Below are positions 12,143 to 23,731 of a stretch of DNA of 64,000 nt, one piece after another. The stretch is from Phoenix dactylifera (lineage: Eukaryota; Streptophyta; Magnoliopsida; Arecales; Arecaceae). The notes beneath the pieces were generated by a model. It worked only from the letters and a program-made list of their open reading frames with translations. It did not search any database and was not told where the DNA came from. The translations under genes were made by a program, and so were the position numbers. The first letter of the stretch is position 1. The number at the start of each line of letters is the position of its first letter. The stretch lies in assembly GCF_009389715.1 (NCBI RefSeq), contig NW_024068522.1, forward strand, positions 56,028-120,027, written 5' to 3'.

Positions 12143-14687
12143 TCAATAGTAGCATTTCCACTTCTCCAGGACTCCATAGCTTGGATAGGAGAATCCACCA
12201 CTGATTAACTCTCGCGCCATGATCATGTATGCCTTCTGTGTTAAATGAATTCCATCCCAACTTATAAGTTCAGCAGGGTTGTCACATGTTGAAGCTCCAG
12301 GAGAACCACACATTTTGGAGGCATCAAAGTTATATTCACTGCCACTTCCACAACAAGCTTTCATCAATGAATTCTTGGCAAATCCTATAATTAAAAAAGC
12401 TCGAGTAAATTAGTTTCATATATTTATAATGTAATCGAAGAAATCAAGAATGATGTGATATATTGATTTTTGAACCATGACATACCTAGATCCAATGCAT
12501 TGTCCAGTAGATGCAAGAAGGCATGATAGTAATCTGCATACATGATGATAACATGAGGATGTGACTGCCTCAACTCTTGTATTGCTTCTTGAAGTTTTAA
12601 ATTATGGAGCATGGCAAAGGCATTTAGTCCTTTAAGACACATTCTGTCGTCATAAGCATCTGGATCTGATGAACGCGATGCTGTTAAGTAGCTTGGAAAA
12701 CATCCAATTGGAAAATTCCCAGGAATAACTAGTTGAACAGCTCCCATATCTATCACTTCCTAAAATATATTCAGCACAAATATAATGTTAGCACGTACTA
12801 TAACGAAGACATGATTGCATAACCATTCAATTAATTATTTGCATCAAACAGGAATAATCGATATTTCTCCTGCATTTTGATATCGTTATTTTTTTTTTTT
12901 TGAGTAAATTTCATGACATTATCTTAGATCGTGCATCATTACTCGACTAGGCATTACAAGCAATGCATGCTGAAGACATATTAGTGACGTAATTAATTTA
13001 TATTTGTTATTATCTTATCGATTTTTATAATTATTTAAAACTGTGATCTAAACAAGTACATATGTGAACATGAGGCATCATCATCTAATGCTCCAACTAT
13101 AATAGTTCTAACCAAGTAAAATCTTATTATTGTTTTTACATGCTTGGACATTAGTCTTATCATCTTCATATTTCCAATTTAATTTGATCCATATCTTTTT
13201 TGTCCATTATATATGAGAGTATCTTAACTAGTATTCGAAATACTTCTGAGAAAGTTGTGCAAAAGAGGATGATATAACATAGCACTGTTTCTTTGTTAGG
13301 AAGAGAGCATGAGAGAAGTTATGAAGATACTGGTCTCCTATAGAAGAAAAGAGACCTTACCTTGGAAGCATTTATTATGCTTTGCACAACATGTGGAACA
13401 TAACTTATCACCTCTGTGATGGATTTTCCTCCAAAGAAAGCGTAATTATAGTCATTGCCTCCAATCTCTCCCACCAAAAACAGAGCATGATTAAGCTTTT
13501 CAGTACAATCTATAGATTCATCGAAACAATACATAAAAATTAATTAAGAGAATGAGATGGTTGCATTAGAATCTTATTCATAAAATGCATTACTTGTTAA
13601 AAGGAATAAAGAAAGTCAGAGCCAAAGATTAACAAATTATAAGAGGACCTGTTTCTGATGAGCAAACAGAATCAAGATGGGTCTTCAACCAATCAAGCTG
13701 AACATTCAAAGAACTATTAGTATAAGGCATCAAAATGCCCCTTTCCTTGAAAAAGGAATGGTCAAGTGCAGTGGCCCCAGCTACAGCAAAATTGACTCCA
13801 TGGTTGAAATTAGCCTCCTTGTCCAAATAAGGATTGACAAAAGGAAGATTGAGGGACGAAGCTGAAAAAAGAAAGCATAAGAATTAAGGCCCAGTGCTTA
13901 TGCAGCTACTAATACATAAGAATCAAGATATTATAAACCCTCAAGTTTTAAAAATGTTTAAGAAAAGTCCACCATCCTAACCGAGATGCATATCTGTCTC
14001 TGTTCATGTTGTCACTTCCCAAAACGTACAACAAACCTATGGATGTTGCAGTTTGGCATACGGATGTGCGTCCCATGGTAAACCATGCAGCCCTTTCAAC
14101 AGCACAAAGATGAGCACAATTATTTAAAAAGCTTATATGAAACCGTCTCGAATCTTTCATGCATCCTGTATTATTTATTTTTTTCTTTTTAATATTTAAT
14201 TGATATACACATATTCCACGTCTCTGTACATACTGATGAATTTATACCATCTGCAAATTAAGCAATGGCACGCATGCAGAAACCATCGAACCCCATAGAA
14301 AACTAAAAGCTATGCATCATGCAAGGAAGAGTGCAATGCATGCATGCTGAAAACGATAGAAATATAAAAAAAAGCTATAGCATATAACTATGGCAAGGAA
14401 ATATTACCGAGGTAGTCTATCATGAGAAGTCCGTCGGAGCAACGCCCGGTGGGCCTGTGAAAAGTGGTCTCGCCGTATGGAAGGTGTGCGATGGGTGCAA
14501 AAGCCCCGCCCACACCCTCTCGAAGGAGGTTGCCAGTGTCGGCAATGGAGTCTCCCAAGCTATATATGGCCTTGATGTAGCACCCTTCCCTCTCCTCGAG
14601 ACCAGCTGAAGTCCAAAAGAATAGCACCAAAAAGAGAAAGGAGACGGCCTTGAGCGGAGAAGACTTGGGAGCCATAGGTGGAATCAC
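12143..14687 (-). CDS. GDSL esterase/lipase, copy B (complete)
   Basis: Complete five-exon gene for a secreted SGNH/GDSL serine hydrolase. Exons on the minus strand are 14687-14408, 13861-13649, 13509-13361, 12759-12486 and 12384-12143. All have GT-AG borders and join in one frame of 385 codons plus stop, a usual length for plant members. A hydrophobic signal peptide (about residues 12-29) is followed by block I with GDSI (nucleophile Ser47), the NFAVAGATALD block, GEIGGNDYNY (oxyanion Asn183) and, near the C-terminus, WDGIH with Asp349 and His352. It best resembles the acetylajmalan esterase/At5g45910-like group; the substrate is unknown. The Met at codon 5 is an alternative start. The gene is the tandem duplicate of copy A and lies in the same orientation. 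Confidence 0.93.
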
Positions 14688-14754
14688 CCTTTGCTACCTT
14701 GGAGGAAAGCGAGAGAGAAGAAGTTCGGGACCGACCTGTGAGTCCTGCGGGGGA

Positions 14755-14761
14755 TTTTATA
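14755..14761 (-). promoter_or_regulatory. TATA box of GDSL copy B
   Basis: Minus-strand TATAAAA about 70 bp upstream of the first ATG, in the same context as in copy A. Confidence 0.5.
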
Positions 14762-14911
14762 GAAGAAGAGTTGTAGAGAGGGCTGGAAAAGAATATCTAG
14801 TTCGGATCCTAGTAGAAAGAGGAGACTAGAAGCCGTTTTCTCCTTAAAAAGCTTACGGTAAGGCATAAAAAAAACCAGGAGTCCCAATAGGATCACAACT
14901 GTAATCCTTCT

Positions 14912-15544
14912 GTGAGGCCCATAAAAAAAACCGGTCGAGCCTATCCGCCGCGAGAATCGCGGCGGAGCAACGACCCCAAGTTTATCCCCTCACTCCCGAG
15001 ATTATCCCCTTCGGAAAACCCTCTAGAAATCTTCCATCTCTCAACGATCCACCCACCTCTGAGCTCCACCGAGCACCTCTCCTCCTCCTCCTCCTTCCTT
15101 TTCTCCGGTGGCCGGGGTGCCGCCTCGGCCAAGCGCCGCCGCCGAAGCCCCTTCTTCCCTCTAGACCACCGCCCCTATTCCTCTGTTCCAACCCAGAACC
15201 GAGCCTCCTTCCCCTGTTCCGGACCAAAACCGAGGATGCTCTCGGTTTTCCCCTCCTCGCCGGCCGCCGCCTGCTGTCGACAGCTGGCCGTCGACCACCA
15301 AGGCCCGGCCGCCGCTGGACCATCTCCCTTCTCCTCTTCCCTCTCTTCCTTCCCGGCTTCTCCTCTGATAAGCTCACTAAACCCACCAGGTCACAACGGG
15401 TTCGGAGACCAAATCCCCGTGGTTCGAGGGAAGTATTGGGACGTGGACGTGGACGTGGACGTGGACGTGGTTCGAGGGGAAGAGAAGGATTCCGAAGCAA
15501 CGGATGGGACGCGGGAGTTGATGAGTGATGGCAAGGAGGGATAA
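14912..15544 (+). other. GC/CT-rich block with open frame, divergent to GDSL copy B
   Basis: This is the counterpart of the block at 2381 in unit A. The plus strand is open for 210 codons; the shared N-terminal part is highly similar, then the copies diverge at about 15360. Pro/Ser/Arg-rich, no known domain. It may be a divergent leader or non-coding promoter sequence. Confidence 0.25.
15439..15468. repeat. GGACGT hexanucleotide repeat (5 units)
   Basis: Five perfect tandem copies of GGACGT. They lie in the part of unit B absent from unit A. Confidence 0.9.
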
Positions 15545-15638
15545 GTGATGGCCTGGGTCTCTACTTGGGTTTGGGGAGTGTAGAGAGAAGTTTGGTGTTT
15601 CCTTATTTTATTCTTGCCCTGGGTTGCTCCCACCCTAA

Positions 15639-16596
15639 GGCAGGGTTTGGTATAAGGTGATCGTCCTGCATAGCGGTGATTTTAAATCATCTCTACTTTT
15701 TCGAATCATCCCCTAACTCGATGATGGGATATCCGTCCTTGAGATCGAAAATTAAAAATTATCATAGGGCAATGATCCTGAATTAAAATTTAAAGACAAA
15801 AATATCCTTCAAATTAGCAAAAAAAATTGATATATCAATATACCATCAATATATTATGTCTATATATATATATATTATGTTGATATTATATATTATATTA
15901 ATGATATATATTATATTATAATATATTACTAATCATATTATTATTCCATTATTATTGAAAGATAATTTTAAAATCTAGTAGAAATATATTATTATTTTTT
16001 ATATTTATATAATGAAAATATTTAATATATTACTATATTACTTCTATTTACCTTACTTTTCTAATCAAAATAATTATTAGTATTAAAAAAATCTGTTATA
16101 AGTATAAATAAAAATATTAATTTTATAATGAAAAATAACATATTTCTAGAAGATTAATAATTTATAGGAGTAATAAATATATTTTTATAGAATATATTAA
16201 TAATTAATATATTGATAAATATATTAATATTTTATTATAATCTATTTTATATGATTAATAAATATATAATAAGGACTACTAAAAGTAGAATATGTGACAA
16301 AATTATGGAGTTATTATATGAATTAGTATATTGACTTACATTTTTAATTCATGAGAATTAAAAATACATAAAAAAATCCATGTAAGATTTATCAAGGGTA
16401 TTTGTGGTATTATGTGGTCACTGATCTTGGATCCCCATACCATATCAAACAAATTACTCATGGATATCTGGAGATTTTTAATCAACCATGGTCTACCAAA
16501 CACGTTGATCTTAGATCACCGGAGATCAAATCACCCCAACATTCGGATCACCGGGGATCTTACGTGGTGATCCTGTTGGGGTTACCAAACGCCCCC
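15639..16596. mobile_element. Harbinger/Tourist-like MITE candidate
   Basis: An AT-rich 958-bp segment with imperfect terminal inverted repeats: GGCAGGGTTTGGTA at the left against GGGGGCGTTTGGTA read inwards from the right (11 of 14 match). TAA flanks both sides (15636-15638 and 16597-16599), the usual 3-bp target duplication of PIF/Harbinger elements. There is no coding capacity. It is missing from unit A, but the difference between units is wider than the element, so a clean empty site is not available. Confidence 0.55.
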
Positions 16597-17226
16597 TAAT
16601 AAGAGAGTTGTTGGCTGCTTTGCCTAGGATGCTCTAACCCAAAGCAGAGCCGGGAATAAAAATTTCTCTCTCTCTTCCATTCGTCATCTTCTTCTTCTTC
16701 TCTGGGTGGGACCTAACATCCTCCTCCTCTTTATTTTTCTTCTTCTTCTCATTCTTAGTTTCTTATTTTATTTATTAGTCTCCATAAATATGTGGATTTT
16801 GTTGTTCTTTTGTTGCGCTCTCTCCAAATCATCCAAAAAAACAGCAGTTACCAAGCAGGCCCAAGCCCTTTTGTTGTTCTTCTTCGGCCGATGACTTCTC
16901 CAGAGAAACCATATGTCATCAATTCTATTTGGGAGGTAGATGAGCTCCGTTTTTTGAGAAATTTTTTTTCCAAATGCCGAACAATAGGCCGCATTTGAGA
17001 AACAAGTGACTACTTGTTTCCTCGTCCATTCCGTGGAGTGGGTCCTTTTCTTTAGATTACCTGCTGTTAAGAATCTACTGTTGAAAAGAAGCCATGCAAC
17101 AGTAAAAAGAAGCTATGCCTCTAGCAAAAAAAAAAAAAGAAAAAAAAAAAGAAAAAGCCATGCAAAATTTTTTGATTTTTCCCCTAGAGGGACTTAATTT
17201 CCAGATAACCTGAGCAAAGTTGGACC

Positions 17227-19140
17227 CTACTCCACCATTTGTAAGAAGGTATAGTAGTTTCTAACTGTTAAGGTCTTCTGTATGTTCCATTTCCATTCCA
17301 TCTTAACTCTTGTAGCTGAGAGAGTAACAATTGAAGTGACTGTTCTCCTCTTGAGTGTAGAGCTTCTCTGAACAGGCTCCGAATGTTTTGAGATGAGATG
17401 GCTTCTGCGGCCAATATATTCGATTTCCGTACAAATTCGAGCAAGTTTGAGAAAATCTCTTTTAGTGGTGCTGAACCGATCCAATGATCGAGCCAAAAGA
17501 AAACCTGCTTTCCATTTCCGACCCTAAAGACCATGCTTTGATTGAAAAGAGGATTTACTTTTATAATACCCTTCCATGCAGCAGAAGCCAATTTGATGTT
17601 TCTTGGTTTCGGTTGGCTCGGAAGCTTCTTGGTGTAGTAGATAGTTTAAACCAGTCCTCGTCAAGGTTTTGATTACTCGTTGTAGAGTCTCCACTAGCAT
17701 TTTACCAGTTCTCATCAAGGTTTTGAGATGTTGTTGTTTTCGTCTACGGACCTTTTCGCAAATCATTAGGAAGCGACCTCCATTACAATTCTTTTCTCCC
17801 CTCCAAAGGAAGTCCCTGCGCTTTTTCTCGATTCATTCAATCGCCATCTGAGTTCAATTCTCAAGCAATGAACCATGGTTATGTATAAAGTATGATCATA
17901 AAGAATTTCATATTATTTTAAAACTGACATATTTGCCCGATTGTGTAATGTAAATTTTTATCAAGCCATTTAGTTCTATATGATTTATGAAAAATATAAA
18001 TATTTTAAGAGCCCTAAAATAGCTATGACTGCTCCTAGAAATATAGGCTTATCGGAGCTAGCATCCAACTAAAATGGCCACTACCAACGGATTACAAAAA
18101 TAGTCCTATCATGGGTTACAACGATGCTTGATCAGGTAAGATGGTGCATAGTTACTTACTGAATATTTAAATGCTAGAAATTAGATAAATAAGATTGCTA
18201 GGAGCAGAAAAGTATAAGCTTTGAATATGTAAATGCTGGATTTAGATGCTCTGTATTTGCATTTCTTTGTTTGATAAATAGAAAAACTTTTGACCACTTT
18301 TATTATTGTAATTTATGAGATAAATCTTTGTATGATGTTTTTTTTTTTTTTTTGTAGGCTTCGTGTTATTGTGGACGATAACCCAATTTGGGGAGGCAAG
18401 TATTTAGCTTCTTCACCATGGCGCATTTGTGTTGAGAATGAGCCACCCCAATTGAATCAGTAACGCATCATTCACAGGCTCTCGGTTCCTGATGCCCAAA
18501 CCACCCAAGCCCATAGGTTTTGTAAAGACGATTGTATGATTTAAAGAATATATACACTTCTTACCGTCATGATACCCCCACAAGAAGTCTTGATGATTGT
18601 GAATTTTTAGAGAAAAGTGAATTTGGGAATTTGACAGTAGACATTAAATAGATAGGAATAGAACTCGGTGCATATTTTATGAGCACCGACCTCCCAGAAT
18701 GTGGCCAAGTATGAGCCTTCCATCCCAAGAGAACTGAATAATTTATTTTTTGCCCAGAAACCATGCAATGCAATAGAGTTTGATTGCCTCCTTACGATTG
18801 CAGGCTTCCATTACTGAGGCTTGCCCACATAGCATCAAATCATCTGCAGACATAATATGTCACATAGAAGCTATTCTCGAGATTTGGAATCCCATGAGCT
18901 GCTTAAAACTTGAAATTCCACAATCCCAAACAGCATACTTCTATTGCTTTCCCTCAACTTGCTTCCTGGTAGATGGCAAGAGTTATAGAACCTTAGCATG
19001 CATGTCCTTTCATAATATATATAGCTTTGAACAAAATTCATTATATATAGTACCAACTCGTTCCAAGATACAGCTCCAGATACAGAGCCATTTCTGCAGA
19101 ACTACAGCGTGCTCAATGGTTCCAGAAGCCAGCTGGTGAA
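17227..19140 (-). mobile_element. LINE fragment in unit B, degenerate
   Basis: Counterpart of the LINE piece at 3471-5110, with the same minus-strand order: RT catalytic-loop remnant (about 18840), SGQKINYS and GRSVLIKYAPSSIPIYLMST (18773-18567), then WKGI, VFRVGNG and FWLDHW (17591-17268). Extra sequence at about 17960-18230 separates the parts. Frames are broken. Confidence 0.8.
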
Positions 19141-19438
19141 TAATCCTGCAGGAACGATCCAAGATTGAAGGCAGCAACTCATTGGCAATTTACGCAGTTA
19201 AAATCTTTCAAATAAAGATTTTAAATTTAGATTAGCAGGAACACAACAGATTTTACTCCATTTTGTTAACTTTCATCTCTTCCTGATAACTTCTTGTTTA
19301 AATTATCCAATACAACTAGTCATGAAAACCTTCTATGTTTGCACAAACTTACCAAGGAAGAATAAATAAACAACAGAATGACTAATCTCCTACAAAACTG
19401 CTTAACCCATTTAATGATTTTGGAACACTAAAGCTTCT

Positions 19439-22400
19439 GCGCAGAGTATGTAACAGACTTCCAACTCTCTCCATGAGTTTTGCTACCTGAACTTTGTATT
19501 GCTATTGGTTCTATATGTCACCAGCCGCTGCCATGGGTTTCTATTGCCTGAATCCTCGTCGATATTCAATCAGAACCTCTTTCTCGCCTCCTGCAGCGAA
19601 CACACGCATCTGCATTGAGAGGAAAATGAAACATGATGAGGGTAAAGAAATAGAAAACATTTGATGATCTGAATTCAAGGCACAAAAAGATTTCAACCAA
19701 ACAGGTTTTTTATGCAACTTTAAAAGATAAAAACCAATCGTGCCTGACCATTCCTTAAATGAAATATTATGCACTAAATAACCTACAAAAGTATATAATT
19801 ATACTTTATCAAATATAAAAGAGATACAAGCCTTTAGGATTAACCTTGAAAGTGCCAGCTGGGGATGTCCAATGGTCATGGAAGACGAAGCAACCGGTGC
19901 ACAGCTAGGTCCAGAGAATCCACATTCTTCCTCAATATCTTTCTTTCACATGTATTAAGAAATTGACCAGATTGTTTGAATAGTTGACAAAATACTGCTA
20001 GAATAATATACAAATAAAATGGTTTTTGATGCATTTAGCCTCGAAAACTTCCCACTAAAACCAATGATGAACCTCTTAAAATGAAAAACCACACCATTGA
20101 TCATAATCTACAGTGTATCAAATACTTAAGAGACCAAAAAAGTAATTGCTTTGGATCTCTTGCCTATGCATCAAGCAATCACAACATGTAAGAAAGGAAT
20201 GTAGCTAGTGAGCAAAAGTGTGCCATAGGCTATATAATTTGCAAATCAAAACATAGATCAAATTTCAGTTGATTTGGATACTTCTAGACTGTAGATAAAA
20301 CTAAAACATGGTATCATACCATTAAAGTTATCCAACTTTATCCATTGATGCATGGGTAATAGACTTAAAAAGCTGCACGGCTTTTTTTTATCCAAATTAG
20401 ATGTTGTAGATCATTATCAATGAGGTGGTTTCTTATTTTGCGAGGTCCACCATTTATTTTCAATGAAAAACATTTGGGGTCAAATGTACTCCAAAGCATT
20501 TTAAGTCGCCCCCAAATACATATATATAGAGAGAGGGGGTGGACAAGAATCCGGTCAACTAGATTTCAAGTTACATTGGATGATGGGGACCAAAAACCGA
20601 TCACCCAAGCCACTGAATATGACCTACTACACTAAAAATCACGTGATTCCCATAGCCCATGCATCAAGGGTCAAAAAATATGCATTATTTTATGCTATTT
20701 AAATTATTCATCTTTTAAAAAATTGATGTATAGGTTAGGAGTCTCAAAATCATCTGATTTATTGTGCAAACAATTGAGACACGGTAGATGATATCGAAAT
20801 GCACGAATCATCAGTGTCGAGCCCCATCATCTAATCAGGATTGACCAAATCTGACCAGAGATGTAGCCAACCAAATTCTAATCCATATTTCTCTCTTTTT
20901 ACATATATGTATAGAGATAGAGAGATGGACTTTGCTCCTCACGAGGTGAGGGAACCCATTACTCTCAAGTCTAAATATAATAGGTTAGAGACCACCAAAA
21001 AACATGATTTTTGGTTTCTAAATATTTTTAGTGATATAAATCATGATCAATGGTGTGGATCTTCAATTTGAATACCTGATTATTAACTTTGGACTTGAGA
21101 GGAATAGATACCTTGTCCTTTTCCTTTCAAAAGGAGCACAGTCCATCTCATATATTATGTAAGAAATATTTAAATCAATTCACTAAGTTTACAAGGTTAA
21201 GTGAGATATTGATAGAGAGATTTGCCTGATTTTACTAAAAACTTTACGAACCCCTCAACCTTATGGCTTTTACTTAAACTACCTCTCACTGGACCACTAG
21301 AATAATCCAGCTAAGTGGTGTGCAGTTATTATTTTCTTCCCTATCATGAAAACACAAGATTGTCATAAAAAGAGTTGCTTAATAATGGTCAAATTCTTAT
21401 TAGGTTTCTTCTTCTCTCTCACTTTTGCTACTCTCACCATCCTCTCTATTAGATCACCCATGCCAACCAGCTCAACCATCTTGAACATCTCTTCAGTCAT
21501 CTTTCCTTAAACACACCTTCTCCACTGTTCCCCCTGATCCATCTCTTAATGCAACCTGATCTGGTTGTCTCAACATTCACAAGATTGTCTTTCAACCAGC
21601 CCATTATGCCTATGCCTACCTTGACTTCTTCTAAATCCAACTCTCACTATTTTTGATTGCATCACGCACCAAGCCTAGCCACCTAGCCATCTATACCATC
21701 CCTACTGGAAGTAGTTTAGGATTGAGGAGGGGAGTAAGTTGGAAGCAATTGGTTGTGCTTAAAGAATATCCCCCGATGCCTATTATACTTTATTTCACTC
21801 CTAAGTTTGTAGCACTAATGGATGACTGTGACAGTGAGACTACAAGGAAACCTTCAATGTCACGCATAGAAGTATTAAGGCTCGATGGAGAGAGAGATAG
21901 ATAGGTGGGTAGGTAGACAGATTAAACAAACAGATTGACAGACAAATAAGACAGAGAGAGAGAAAGAGAGAGAACAACATGATTAGAGTACTACAAATTC
22001 CTAGATTGAGTTAGGTCATGATGTCTTAGAGATTTCTCATGGACCCAACATGTCCAGGTCAATAAATAGGTCGAGTATGGGTATAACATCCACGACACAA
22101 TTAAATCAGCTCATATTCAGGTCATGCCTGACCCAGCCCCAACCTGGTCCATTTGCAGGCCCAGGTACAAAGCAAGGTCAAAAGCTTATAAATATTAAAA
22201 CTAAATCCTGTTATATTACTAGGTGACATGTAACAGTTTAAGAACCACTTTTACTGAAAGCATCATAACAATCTAGAAAATAATATATCATAGAACAGAC
22301 AAAATGAGCCTGAATAGCAAGGGAAAAAGGGACTCGGTGCTTGGGGGAAAAAATGGTGACCTAGATGATCAAACAAGATTCTGAAGCATTGCTCCAGACC

Positions 22401-23731
22401 GCTAATGATGATCATTAAAAAGCATAATTAAGAAGACTGAGAGGTTCCAGAAACCATCAATTGGGAATAGTCATCTTGATCATGGACAAAGACCTCAGCG
22501 CAGCAGAACTTCGAGAGGATCCAAATTAACCAAGACTGAATAATAATGAATTTATTATTAACACCATTGGCCACTTGCCAGAATGTAAATCCCTTGATGA
22601 AAAATTAAACTTACACAAAATATGAAAAATTATCAAATTAAAACCATGGATAGTTGAAGTGATATGGCTAAAGCAAGAGTATGATAAAAATTACAGAAAT
22701 GGTGAGGGATTTACTAATTTGAGACTCAATGCAGCTTAAACCATAAAAGCTTATTGCCAAAAATATTCAATTAATTCATATCTCACTTGCAACTTTTAAG
22801 GTTCGATTGGATCGTTCACCATTTATTAGCTCAAAAAGCAACTATTTACCATTTCATTTGACTAGAAGGACCAATTCGATGGATACATCAGAAGTTATCT
22901 GGGAGACCATAAGGTGATTGACATGATTTTACATAATCAGACCACGGGTCAACTCATATTTAGGGTCAATACAGGAAACTACTAACATCATAATATGCAT
23001 TATACATTTAATCAAGGTTTATCTACATGTATGCATGCATCAAAAGTCCACAAAATAATCTAAACATAACATATACATCACTTAGATATATGGACATATC
23101 TACCAGCAACTGAAAGAATAATTTTCTTTTTATTATCATTTGGAGAATTATTTTCTAAACATGAAAAATGGCATAAATTCTTCCCACAGAAGAAGTGAAT
23201 ATGCAGTGTTCCTTACATGGTCTTAAGTTTCAGAACAGACTCAAATCTTTGAAGGAGTTTGACAAATAAGCACATTATCAGATAGAAACGGTCCAAGGCA
23301 TGGGCTAAGTTTAAAGTGAAATCATTCGCTAAACTTGCAAGTTATAAGCTCCCAAGCTTTACAATCAGGAGTGGTTACTTAAGTTCATCCACTTGTCAAT
23401 TGAATGGCATTCTGGTTGCTATTTGCAGTCATAATTAGCTATATCTGCAGTTATATATCCATTCAACATCTTATCAGTCAAAAAAAACAGACTGATGGTT
23501 ACTGCAAAGGTGAATGAAGACCCTTATTATTTATTAACAAAACTATGTTAATTCAAATGTCAACAATGAATGGGATGTGAAAGTGCAGGTAGTACAACAC
23601 ATTATCATTACATAGCTTCTTCCACATTTTCATATTAATCTGCATTAACATAATGAGCATTTGTCATTAGCTCTCTACATCCCAAAGTGTTTATTTCCCG
23701 GAGGGTAACTCAGAGAGAAATAAAAGGATAC
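19439..23731. other. Unit B interior without a recognised gene
   Basis: AT-rich DNA with no counterpart in unit A. It should contain the 3' end of the BORCS8-like gene, but no convincing last exon was found. A weak minus-strand candidate exon near 19620-19553 follows a good acceptor (TTTTCCTCTCAATGCAG) but does not match the family. Short GA-rich repeats occur near 20525 and 21890-21975. Nothing else was supported. Confidence 0.4.

Larger units (their letters stand above)
12536..19438. repeat. Duplication unit B, left block
   Basis: Matches 1-5366 with high identity through GDSL copy B, its promoter, the GC-rich upstream block and the LINE fragment. Unit B has about 1.35 kb extra at roughly 15362-16715, including a MITE, where unit A joins CTTC to ATCTCC directly. 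It also has extra LINE-region sequence near 17960-18230. Confidence 0.9.

Noticed and set aside
19541..19630. Possible last exon of the BORCS8-like gene (MQMRVFAAGG...)
   Set aside because: Good acceptor, but the translation in the required phase does not resemble the family and the distance to exon 4 is large.
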